NCBI GenBank assembly: GCA_010094045.1
Contig: ML986649.1
Span: 62,001 to 126,000 of the forward strand
DNA length: 64,000 nt
Source: Lojkania enalia
Taxonomy: Eukaryota; Ascomycota; Dothideomycetes; Pleosporales
Reading direction: 5' to 3'
Part shown: positions 22,991-33,547 of the stretch, one piece after another
How the letters are laid out: each line of letters starts with the position of its first letter
Position numbering within the stretch: position 1 is the stretch's first letter
Program-made: the position numbers and the translations under genes
Notes under the pieces: model-generated
Databases searched by the model: none
Told to the model about the DNA's origin: nothing
The model's input: only the letters and a program-made list of their open reading frames with translations

Positions 22991-25026
22991 TCATTTCGTT
23001 TGCTCCTCAACATTAACAATTCTTCCTACAGTTTCCGTATCAGTTCCTTGGTTTTCGGCCGTGTCGATTTTTACTTCCCAGACTTGATCGGCCGAGAACC
23101 GAAGGCCAGGAACCTCCGTGACCGGAATCTCGCCATCTGTCACCCAAGGTCCAGCTCCATGGCTTTCAAATGCCGTGCGCAGAAGACGAAGCAAATGACC
23201 CTCAGTCCACTCTCGTTGTAAGTGTAAATCACGTCGAAGCTTTTGTTGAACCCAGAACGCAACACCAGGAAGACAGAAGAGATTGATAGAGATGATTGAG
23301 ATGGCTACAATGAACACGGCCAGTAACCCCACCAAACTGAAGTTGAAGTACGCGGCGTTGCGGACGCGAATAATGCCACAAATTTGTTTATCAGCATCGG
23401 CCTTTGGAGGTTCGATAAGTGACAACGAGCTAACTCTGCCAGTGGACATTTGCAGAGGGATATCCGGGGGTGATGCATAGTCAACCACGCGGCGTTGCAG
23501 CGCCGCTAGCATTACTTTGACTATATTCGTGACCTCAAGTTCCCATTGATTCGATGGTAATGGCGCTGATATTGCGAGTTGTGCTGATAAAAGTTTTTCG
23601 CGCGCGAGCAGAAGTTGATCGCCAAAGAAGAAAGTGCCGTAATTGATTGTAACGCCAAATACAGCGTTCCAAAGAAGCCGGAAAATGGCCTTTTGCTCGT
23701 CATTAAATGTAAGTCCAAGATATGGGCTAGAACGATTCGCATAAAGCCCATCTAGCTCACTACAGTTTGTGTTGTTGCAGAATTGATACTGTTCGGTGCA
23801 ACCAAGTACTGACACAATTCGATCAGGATAGTAGGAGATTTTAGTTCCGTATGGAGAAGGAGGGAATACATAATTATCGCTAGAACCAGTCTTGCTGCTG
23901 TCATTGGTGCTTGTGGCCCGGAACCATGGATCTAAAACTTCGCTTGTGTATCCAACAATGCTCTGAATGTTAAGAAGAACAATGTCGGAATTCGCGACCC
24001 GAAGTTCGGAAATTGGCGAGAACTGTGAAAAGTTATAGTTGTCCAAATAGCCAGCGAAAGACGTAAGCGACCTAGACGTTGTTACTAGTTTGAACTGTAT
24101 ACAAGTCATGGATAACACCTGTTTGAGACATACCACAAATTATAACCGCTAAGATACCAAAGAGAATAGTTACTAACAACAAATGAAGCGTTTGACTCGT
24201 ATAGTCCGGGGTTACGGCCTAGGTAGTAGGTCTTGAAGTTATCTCCCGGTATAACTGAAAGATCTGAATTTTGCCAGGGACCAGAGTAATGTTCTTCCGC
24301 CGTTGTCGGTATGCAAGTGAGTACTTTTCGAACTTGTATCCGGCCGCTTGGCTTACTATTGATTCCGAGGTGTAGATTAGAGTCAACCAAGCCTGTATCG
24401 ACTTTGATACCATGGTATAATCCACATAGTTTCTCGCCAAATGGACATGGAACGTTACTGTTGGCAGTAATATTTATAGCTGTTGTCGCATAGAATTTGC
24501 AGGCGCTTGATTGAGTGAAGTTAATTGAGCCATAGCAAGTTTGCGCATAATCAAGAGCTTTCATAGCAGTCCAACGCCCCATGTTGAATATGCCAGCAGT
24601 TTTATCTTGAAGCTCAGTCTGATTCATGTCACTAAGGCCTTCGTTTATCTGATCCATCCAGCCGCATGATGACCCGCGAACCAGAACTTCGTCGCCGGAG
24701 GAGAGGATCCGGGCTGAAAAGATACTAGCTATGGTCATTAAAGTAACATGTGCAATGGCCGGAATCCCGAGGTAGACTGTGCGACTCAGACGAGGTGTTC
24801 TACGTTTCCAAATCCTACATAATCTTAATAAAGTCCAGAGAAAGCTCGTACTGCTCGAGTTGTTGCGAAGAAGCGCTTGTATTTGGTGGTGGAGTCCATC
24901 CCGAAGGGACGAGGTTGATATGCTTTGGTGCAAAGTAAAGCAGAGAATATGCCAAAGATGACTACTTGCAACGCTCACGAACAAGGCCAGAAAAGCAATC
25001 AAGAGAGGACCATGGGATGGTGACAT
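22991..25026 (-). CDS. Fungal integral membrane protein of unknown function
   Basis: Two exons, 25026-24178 and 24118-22991, join through a 59-base intron (GTTAGT...AAACAG) to give about 658 residues. An N-terminal membrane segment (LLIAFLALFVSVASSHLWHIL) carries the SSHLWHI stretch common at the start of a large uncharacterised fungal family. A second segment near residue 85 (LGIPAIAHVTLMTIASIF) begins a long, N-glycosylation-site-rich and cysteine-containing domain that should be extracytoplasmic. A last segment (FSLVGLLAVFIVAISIISINLFC) is followed by a charged cytoplasmic tail. No enzymatic motif is seen. I recognise the architecture as widespread in ascomycete genomes but know no function. 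It appears intact. Confidence 0.75.
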
Positions 25027-25772
25027 GGTTAATGTGAGACCGGAGACCTGTTTCTCATCTAAGTTGTTTTAGCGCGATGCATTTTACGAGGCCAAACGAT
25101 TACGACATACCGTTCCAATTTTTCCAAATTCCAGTGTATACCATATCCCAACCCATCCTTCACTGATTTCAGATAAGCCCGCGATATTAATTTCAAGCCT
25201 TATCCCGTGGACATGAGTTACATTGAACAGTTCCGCGCGTCGTTCATTGTGGGACGAACGACATATATTAAGATGGCTGGGGCTGATGCGCCACTCTCGG
25301 GCTTTGCGCTGAGCCGTCTCCACGAAAAAGCAATAAGCACGCAGCACACCGTCAAACCCAACCCGACGCTTCTACGAAAGCAAAAAGCGCACAAGCAAAC
25401 CAGGGAGCTTTGCCTCGACAATTCTATCCGGTGTTCGCATAGTTGCGAGCCCTATCTACCTGCAACATGGGGAATTATTCGGATGATATGCTATGGAACT
25501 TGAAGAGGCTATGCAAGCCACACGACGGACTACTCATATCCTCGGCTAGCAGACCTTGCCGAAAGGGTGTGCAATCGGTTAGCCTTGTTCATCGCTGCAT
25601 GATCCAAAGAGAACCAGGTCTGCTCAATGTCATTCTATGGGAAGGACTCATAATCATAGATGTGGGGAAGCTGAGTACCTGTGTAAACTGTCTTTCGAAG
25701 CGACGAACTCGGCGCATACATAGACTAGAAACACAGTCGGCGACGAGTTACACGTCAACACGCTAACGCAAG
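25027..25772. other. Intergenic or transposon-edge DNA
   Basis: Upstream region of the membrane-protein gene, grading into the degenerate transposon at 25.8 kb. Short frames only. No terminal inverted repeat or target duplication could be found to mark the transposon edge. Confidence 0.4.
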
Positions 25773-26870
25773 ATGAGCGGCCATGCCAAGCCTCGCTCAA
25801 GTTGGATGGCCCACTAGGAATCTCATCCGGCCACACTAATTCTGAAGCGCAGCCACCAGCAGCAACCACGGGTTGCAGCTCAGCGAGACAACGCTTCCAC
25901 ATATCTAAACGTCTCGAACCTAGTGTAAGTAAGCCTTTATTACGCTCTTATCGTATTCTGATCGCGTTCTAGGTTGTGTTCCCTTCGGCGCAGACGCTTT
26001 CATAGTCGTAGAGCGTTTTGAATACCATCTAAACTGGTTGCTAACGCGTTCAGGACAACAATGGTTTCACAGAAGTTCACTTCCAAAATACGTTGCCTTG
26101 TGAGCAAAGTGGAGAGTTGTGAGGGGTGAGATATATCTTATTTTGAGCTGGTCCTGAACAAGTTCGTAATTGGACTGAACGATCCCTATTTTGGGTTTAA
26201 AATGGCTTCTAAACATATTCAGGGCAAGTTCGACTCACGTGGCGCGCTTGTCAACCACATCAAAAAATACCACACAAGCGTCAATGTCAAAGCAGCCGAG
26301 AAGACTGGAAATCCGAGCATGGCGGTCATCGATGCTGCTGGAGGTATGCTGCTTTTAACAGGGTTCAAACCCATTGCTAACCTGTTTGAGACGTGTTCAG
26401 TGCCATAAAGGAGAAGCATAGGCAATCCATTGCGCCAACTCGTTTAGAACTCGTTTAGAACGTGTCCCCTCCGGCTGTAGCGAAACGCAAGAGCCGCCGG
26501 CGAAACGAAGGCGCCCCTAATAGGTTCTGAACACTTTAAGATTCCTGTATTTAGGTATTCCAAGAAGCTTGGTTAGAAGATAGGAGATGTATGTATTGTA
26601 TTTATATCGTATATTCAAAATGTTGACAACGCGTTCAAATTAATCACAAGAATGCTAGTAAAATGGTCAGGAAGTATGGTGGCAATGTGCCCTGTGCTAC
26701 TTGCAAGAAAAAGCATCCACGAAGCGAGCCTGCTCCTGATGGCATTGAAAACCTCTATCCAACAGCTTTCAAACATGTCCCTGACATATTCAGGTTGTCA
26801 TTTCTATGAAGGTTGCTCTAGTATTGCATACTTTAAAGGATGGGAGGGTAGTGAGGACGAAGGTGATTAG
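25773..26870 (+). pseudogene. C2H2-type zinc-finger gene relic in transposon
   Basis: The frame opens at ATG 25773 (MSGHAKPRSSWMAH, then TAG for expected CAG) and runs to a GTAAGT donor at 25925. Intron 25925-25972 ends GCGTTCTAG. A second intron ends at 26053 (CTAACGCGTTCAG). A third, ending near 26222 (CTAAACATATTCAG), splits a C2H2 finger (CEG / KFDSRGALVNHIKKYH). A further intron, 26355-26400, ends GACGTGTTCAG. After an intron ending near 26641, a last exon carries a CATC...KKHPR zinc-binding-like stretch (NVPCATCKKKHPRSEP). It may be a DNA-binding partner of the opposing transposase. Stops and frame breaks make it non-functional. Confidence 0.5.
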
Positions 26871-27359
26871 CCTTAGTTCTTGAACCTATTCAGAACAGGT
26901 TATGATATGAGAGTTTGCTCGGGTTCTGGTTTCATTCAATATCCATTCTGTTCATAGTGGGTTCTGTAGCTAATTCTCAATTAACTTAACAACCCCAGAT
27001 CTTTTAAAAGTCTCGTATGAATATTCTTATTCAACTTGTTATCACCGCGTTCTAAACTAGTTTCATCCAGCAGTAGAACTATAAAATTCAATATTCATAT
27101 CTAATATGCTGTGAGAGTAATTAGAACATGTTAGAAACAGTATTTATCCGTCTTTCACAAGGTGGTCACGGCTTTCACAAGGTGGTCACGGCCTAATTTA
27201 GAGTAACAACGTACTGACAATGTATTCAGGACAGTGATATGGCGATTCACCTGTGAGAGCTATACTGCCATGCTGCGCTTAGTGACGAGTTCTGGGGGGT
27301 GAGGATTAACATGCTCCAAGCGTGTTCTAAACTACATATAAATATTAAATCTTAGCCTA

Positions 27360-30300
27360 GCTTGTCTCTCCTCTAGGTCCATTCTTTCCCTCATATTTGC
27401 AAGCTCCTATCTCTCAATTTCAGCTGCTTTCTCACGAAGTTCAAGTTTTTCCCGCTGTAGTTGAGGTTCTTGATTGTTTTCAATAGTTTGACGCTGAAGG
27501 CCGTGACTACTAGTAATAGTAGGACTAGAAAAATTAGCTTTGAACAAGTTTACAATAGGTTTTGAACATTCCTTGAATTCCTTAGATGCTGAGCTACTGA
27601 TGGCGATTGTGATCATGATTTTGAAGCTCTTGACCTTGAACTGCCCCGTATAGAACCAGATGAATTCGAACGTCTTAGTATCACATTTGTAGAGGCCGGA
27701 GTTGAAGCTCTCCCAGAGCCGGATGAACGTATATCTTCAAACTTAACTTCACGCTTTCGTTTTAGATACTTGAGTTAGTAACCTATTTCTAACATGTTAT
27801 GAACGCGTTGTCAAGACTTTAACTTACCTTCTCTTCCTAAATTCACTATATAGCGGCTCGTTATTGATGTAGATCTTGAGGCGTGGTGTACACCGTCATC
27901 TCTTGCTCCTATCCGATCAATATCTCTCTCGTCAAGACTCATCCCCCTAGAGATGTTTAAAACATATCTATATTATAATAGAAAATAGTTACGAACTTAA
28001 GTACTGCAGAAAGTAATATAAGTCCCTTTCCGTAAGAGTATGGCTCTTCTATAATCTACTCTACTACATTTAAATCTAGAGACATTATATTCCAAACATC
28101 TTCCGGAATTAATGAACAGTTTTGGTTTAAACCAGCTGCTATAACAGGTATCAACTTATACGCAGCCCAATTGGCGATAGACGGATTCTCTATAGCTAAA
28201 TTTATTAGTAACGTGCTCTTATTATGTTCTAAATGCCTTGACCTACGTCGCAGCAGATTTCCAACTTTATGGTAGTCTTCCATACTTTCACAAGTAAGAA
28301 GAGCTTCTATACGTTTATGGACACTATTTATATCACATTCTAACCCTGGCGCTGCTTGGGTAATACTCCGCTTAAAGTGTACCTGACAGAGCCGAATAAA
28401 ATTCTGTAGCTGCTAGTCCCAGAGACGTCGGATTATATCTAGCTCTTTCAGATACGGCCTAAAACCTTAACAATATGTTAGAAACAAGTTTTAGTTATAT
28501 TTATAATGTATCATACCTTCTATCTGCTTCCAACCTGTATCAACCGTCATTCTATCAAACCCCTTATTATGGAGGTACCGCTAGCGGTTAAGGTTCTTCC
28601 TAACGCGTTTAGAAAGCAATATAAATAGTCTCTAAAAGCACTGCATAATAATCTACAGACTATTACTGTTAACAAAGATTCGTGCAAGTGTAAAATCTAA
28701 ACAAGTTAGCTTTAAGTTTATACTATATTTAGAACCGTGTTACTATACGCTTGTAATACGATTCGTGAAAGAATCTAAAAATAATCTTACGAAACCCATA
28801 CTTAAAGGCCCTCTTAAATAACATATTACATTAAAATGTCCTTAAGGAGGTAAAGACCTTAGCCTGCTCTATAAAAAAGCATATAATTATAGTATTACCA
28901 TCCTTAGTAAAAACTTCTCGGATATAGGCCTAGAAGATGTAAGTTAAGCATTTTTAAAGTATTCTAAAAGGGTTGCTAATATGTTTAGAATTCTGTTGCT
29001 TCATTATATACTCTATAATAACGCCTTATACATACTACCCTGCAGGAAACCCAGTAAGACGCTCTCTCCAAGAATACGTATAATATGACCTATTTAGCAA
29101 AAGATTGATGGATTTGAGTAAGAGAGGTAGCATTATTCTAACAGCAGGACTTATTAAGAGCGAAGGAATTAAGAAACTTGGCTTTAACAGGTTAGTAATA
29201 TGTTATAAAGACCTTAAGATATACTAGCCTTATATAGCTGTTAGATCTATATCTCTCTAGATTAATCTAGTAATACCCTGTATAATCTCTTCAGGAGGAC
29301 GATAGGGGGGAGGAGGTAAATGCGTATACTCGCTATGAGAGTAGAAAATGTTACGGCTAAGCTATTTACAGTTAGCCCCTTGGCAGGTCTAAGGATATAT
29401 ATGCAGCATGTCTCGCATTTCTAGTTAATAGACGCAGTTTTCCAACCCTCATCAGAGCCAGCCAGCTCTGACAGAAAAGAAAGAATAGAACACGTTCTAA
29501 ATATAATGGGATGATGATATTAAACTCGGTAGGACATGCCTACTATAGGAATTGGGCCTAGCTTTAAGGGTGGTTAATATCTTTATAACGGGTTTATACA
29601 GTATTAAGAGTAAGTTTTAAAAGTAATAACTTACTACACCTTAGTAATTATAATATATTTGGTTTAATAGTATAATAAGTTGTTGTACTCTTGGGGACAT
29701 ATTCAAACCCTCTCTATCAGCTTCTAAAGGTGCTCAAGATTATGTTTCTCTATAATCCTTCGAAAGAAATGGTCCTCAGTATACTGCGTCTGCCACCGCC
29801 ATGCTGAGCAGCTAATATACTAATATCGGACCCCAGATACAGTCTAAACCTATTACTATTACCTTATAAATAGGTTATAGAGGTATTACTTACGGGGGAG
29901 ATTGTTTAGCGTAAAATTGGGCTATACTAGGCTGTATAATTCTTACAAGCAACTCCTCTAGTAAATTAATGTTGAACTGATAAATATAGACCTAGAGAAT
30001 ATCTCCTTTTTGTATTAATCTCTGCCCTAAGAGGCGTTCGTTGGTATTGGCGAAGTTCCTCCCAGAGTTATGCGTTTGCATGATAATGTGAAGGTATTCG
30101 CAAACCATTGTCAAGATATTCACAGTACTTTACACCAGTACATTGGTACTTCTACAGCAAGGCCTGGCTACCAAAGTAGAGGCAGGTAGTACCTTTCTTC
30201 TTCGATTTATTCTTGCGACAGTATTGGAACTAAAGGTTAGTTAAATGTATTCTAGACATGTTGAGAACATATTACTAACTACTAATACTTCTTGGAGCAC

Positions 30301-30627
30301 CCCCCCAATATCCCTCTTATCTGTAGCAGCACAATATGTATACCCGCTAGGTAGGGTTTGTGGATACTCAGGAAGGACCTGAGCTTGCTGAATTCTAGCA
30401 GTACGTAGGGGTGCTGCGGCAGATGATGTAAGAATTGTAAGTTCCTGAATTTGCTAATAGAATATTACAAAAGCATTGTCAACTCGCTCTGAACGTATTG
30501 GTACCTCTTCTTCATCTTCGCTGTTTTCGTTATCATCCTCCACTAACCTCTCCTGCTCATCTTGATCTTGCTACTGAGCAAGCTGCTGTAGATCGTCTTA
30601 CGGTAAGTTAAAGTATAAGTTCTGCAT
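27360..30627 (-). pseudogene. Intron-rich transposase relic, possibly MULE-like
   Basis: Starts at ATG 30627 (MQNLYFNLP, then TAA for CAA). Introns with proper sites include 30454-30504, 30230-30288, 29182-29224, 28466-28516 and 27783-27827; 3' ends are also visible at 28600 and 28976. The N-terminal part has a cysteine-rich CRKNKSKKKGTTCLYFG...GVKYCEYLDNGL region. The central part (28056-28440) reads CQVHFKRSI, ENPSIANWAAYK and DVWNIMSLDLNVVE, followed by YSYGKGLILLSAVLK. These match, from memory, a large fungal transposase-like family often annotated as MULE-like. The C terminus is a coiled coil (QREKLELREKAAEIERELA). Stops are RIP-like. The exact family needs a profile search. Confidence 0.45.
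29349..29473 (+). repeat. Short (125-base) solo LTR, family B, copy 1
   Basis: TGTTACGG...CTCTGACA with a perfect 5-base target duplication GAAAA (29344-29348 and 29474-29478). Near-identical copies lie at 49272-49396 and 54654-54779. A TATATAT box sits in the middle. This copy differs from the others by a few C/T changes and lies inside the degenerate transposon. Confidence 0.85.
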
Positions 30628-31967
30628 AGCTTAAATGTAATTAAGGATTAGGCCAGCAGAAATTTTATCGGGCCAGTAGGGATATTATCAGTTCAACGAA
30701 ATTTCGTTAGTGTGCATTAGCGTGGCCACCCACCTTTAGCTTTGTCTCGCTGAGGTGCAACCTGGTCGGCGACTAAGCCCAAAGCGTATTGTTCAACTCG
30801 CTCAGAATATTGTTGCAAGATTCGCTTTGGCGGGATTACGAGCTGTTTCTGAATGTATTGAGCTACAGTTCACCCGAAAATCTGGCCCAACAGGACGCCG
30901 TTCGCTTATTTAAGAGTCGAGGCACTCAAATATTCCAGCATCCCGACCCCATTGATAAAGGAAACTCTCGATGCCCAACAGAGTTTGTAGGAATTGACTC
31001 ATTTGAGTGTGCTCGTTACGTTGCTAGGTTGTCTTCTATTAGCCACTAAATTAACCTGCAGTGGCATTGGCCGGGAAAAGAATCTTGCCAGTTCCTAACC
31101 AATTCAATCTTGATAGCCCAGGTTCGTCACATTGATACATCAACTATGGTCTCAATCCGCCTCCACCCTTTCTAAACATCTTCATGATTAAGTTAAATTA
31201 CAAGTACCGCCTACAGGGGGAACTAGATAATCCTAAGAACTATAATAGCACTAAATGAGTCGAGCATGTCGACTTCCCTCCTGTATCACTTATTACAGTC
31301 TCAATTGTCACGTGAAAAGTATGCCACGGTCAATTTCCTTCTTTCGGAAATCTACTAAGCCCCCCCTAATTTCCCCAATTTCCCCAATTAATTGTCATCC
31401 TAATCCCATCAATACAAATATTGCCAACTTCTGTTCAATATGTCACGTGAATTTTCAACTGGGTACCTCCAGGCATCTCTTACGCGAAGTTGTATAAGCC
31501 CTCTATGAAGAAGGTCCGCACAATTCTCTACCTTCAACGGCTCCCTACAATCCTAGACAATTCCCGCGCAAACATCACACGCCACTCCCGCCAGCGTTGA
31601 CCCCTCATTCACGGCCCTCACGAAATTTCGTATTTACGATGGAATGGGAAGGGCAAAACGTGAGCCGTATAATTGGAGAGATTAAATAGCCTATTGAATA
31701 TCTATTAAATGGAAATCTAAAGTGGTCTATTGAAGAAATCATTGTAGTACAGCGGACGCTTCGCGTTTCACGCAGACGAGATATTGGTTTGGCGCTATAG
31801 AGCTCTATATGTCCCCTTCTCATCTTCCGTTATTTCTTTCGAGGCCTCATATACAGACGCATTTACGCGGAAGGTCATACCGTATAGCTCGCGCACATAA
31901 AAATCCAAACCATCCCCTTCTCACTACCAGAGAAGAGCAATTGACCCAACAATCCCACACTATATTC
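30628..31967. other. Intergenic, no gene seen
   Basis: Includes an 86-codon frame at 30789-31049 without recognisable features and AT-rich DNA. It also holds the 3' region of the prolyl hydroxylase-like gene. Confidence 0.45.
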
Positions 31968-33131
31968 TCACACCCATCTAACTTCCTCCTTCTTCACTCT
32001 TGGTTCACTCCCGTCCTCCCACCCGTAGAACTTCCTCGGCCAAATATTCATCCCTACTTTCTCGCCCCCACCCACGGGCAACCCCGCATGAATCAATCTC
32101 CCATCCCCCTCCCCCTTCGCATCGATATTAACCCAGAACACCGCGTTTCCAGTGATTGGCTTGAACTTCACGCCTTTCTTCTCCCCTTTATACTCGCCTC
32201 GCAGGACCTTACCTTTGAACGTCTTCTCAAGCCGAGCGTCAGGATCAGACTCCGAATTCGACGTACTCCAAGGCTCCACCTCGGGAAAGTACGTCTCTCC
32301 CTCCTCACACTCACCCCTCAGGAACACGAAAAAGCTCGCCACGCGATTAAACAGGCGGCCTTGGTCGTCCACTTGATGTGAGGGCCAGTGGTCTGTATGG
32401 AGATCGTATTTCTGACCGCGCTCGTAGCGGACGAGTTGCGGGGTGGAGAAGCGCTCGGTGGGAGAGAGGGTGCTGCCCATGAAAGTGCGGGCACGGGTTA
32501 GGATGCATTGAACGAGGGGGAGGGAAGGGGAGAGCGGCGCCGAGGAAGAGGTCCGGCCCTGCACGCGCTGGAGGCCGGTGTTGGTGGAGATGTAGGATGG
32601 CTGGAAGTCCGATTCGCTAGGAATTATTAGATTGTTAGAGTTTAGGGGGTGAGATGGAAGAGGGGAGATCTACCCTGCTGCGATGAGTTCGTCGGCTTCT
32701 TGGTGGGTGGTGAAGTTGTTAATGTAGATGACTAAAGGGTCAAGAGAAACGATTTCAGTAGTGTATTTGTGGGACTCGCATGACGAGAATGCGGTATCTG
32801 GCGCTGTTTCGATGGATGCAGGTTCAGGGTTTGAAGAGGCGGAGAGGTAGCCTTGGAATCGGTTTGGGAGGACCTCTTGGACGGTATCTGTCCATAATGC
32901 CGTCGAGATGGTAAGTGGGAGCGCGAAGAAGAGAGCTATCGACAGCAACTCTGCCTTCAAAATGTCAGAACTAAAGTAGAAAACTGGTGAAGCATTTGCC
33001 TACCCCACGCCCAGACGCTCTGCTTTCCTTCATTGTCGCCGCGATGAGCAAGCCTCAAAAGTTAAGAATTATGTGTACCCAAGAGAGAAAACTTACACAA
33101 CTCCAGCAATGACAAGAAACCCCGAGATCAT
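31968..33131 (-). CDS. Prolyl 4-hydroxylase alpha-like 2-oxoglutarate/Fe(II) oxygenase, membrane-anchored
   Basis: Four exons, 33131-33097, 33053-33004, 32950-32674 and 32616-31968, join to 336 residues. The first ATG (MISGFLVIAGVV) lies in a 35-base exon that is easily missed. A second hydrophobic stretch (LLSIALFFALPLTIS) suggests a type II membrane anchor for an ER/secretory enzyme. The iron-binding HxD is in YDLHTDHW (about 32400). The distal histidine and 2-oxoglutarate-binding basic residue are in LIHAGLPVGGGEKVGMNIWPRKFY (about 32040-32095). ERFSTPQLVRYERGQKYD is typical of P4H domains. Such enzymes hydroxylate peptidyl proline; the target here is not evident. The gene looks intact. 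Confidence 0.85.
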
Positions 33132-33547
33132 GCCACGCTTGCGCCAATCTAAGGCACAAGGACAATGAATTCCGAATGAGAACTTACTAGCCTGAAGCAT
33201 AGCTCACATTGGCCACGCAGACTATATCCGGGTTGGACGTTTCTTTCCATATTGGATGCCAGGGTATGCAAATAGGCTCTGGCATTCCCAAAGAGCGTTC
33301 AAGAATCCGGGGTAATATCGATGGTGGGGAATCCCTGCGTATCATAAATTAATTGAGCGATGGGAACATCAATGGGTTTTCGGCCAGTTTTCTATGCATA
33401 AGCGAAGGCGCCTTCCAATTGATGTAGAAAGTCGATATGAAACCATTTAAAGACTTCTGTAGTATAATGTGACGATTTTCATATAAGCATCTACGCAAAA
33501 AAGGATAAATGACCAAATATTGTCACCGCCACTCCAATGTGTCACTT
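33132..33547. other. Intergenic between two minus-strand genes
   Basis: Upstream region of the P4H-like gene and downstream of the MFS permease. No coding frame supported. Confidence 0.5.

Larger units (their letters stand above)
25773..30627. mobile_element. Degenerate two-gene, intron-rich DNA transposon (family uncertain, MULE-like transposase suspected)
   Basis: A plus-strand zinc-finger gene relic (from 25773) and a minus-strand transposase relic (from 30627) converge near 27.2 kb. Both are AT-shifted and carry TAG/TAA stops at expected CAG/CAA codons. Introns of 43-60 bases are recognisable in both. The interior is strikingly enriched in AACNNGTT palindromes (18 exact sites between 26043 and 29594). 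A short solo LTR was later inserted at 29349. Ends are defined only by the two start codons; the real termini and any inverted repeats were not found. Confidence 0.5.

Noticed and set aside
25200..25770. Overlapping frames of 80-107 codons on both strands
   Set aside because: None shows a domain or coherent splice structure; treated as non-coding flank.
25773..30627. Possible Starship (DUF3435 tyrosine recombinase) element
   Set aside because: No tyrosine-recombinase motif or DUF3435-like sequence could be recognised; the minus-strand protein resembles a MULE-like transposase better.
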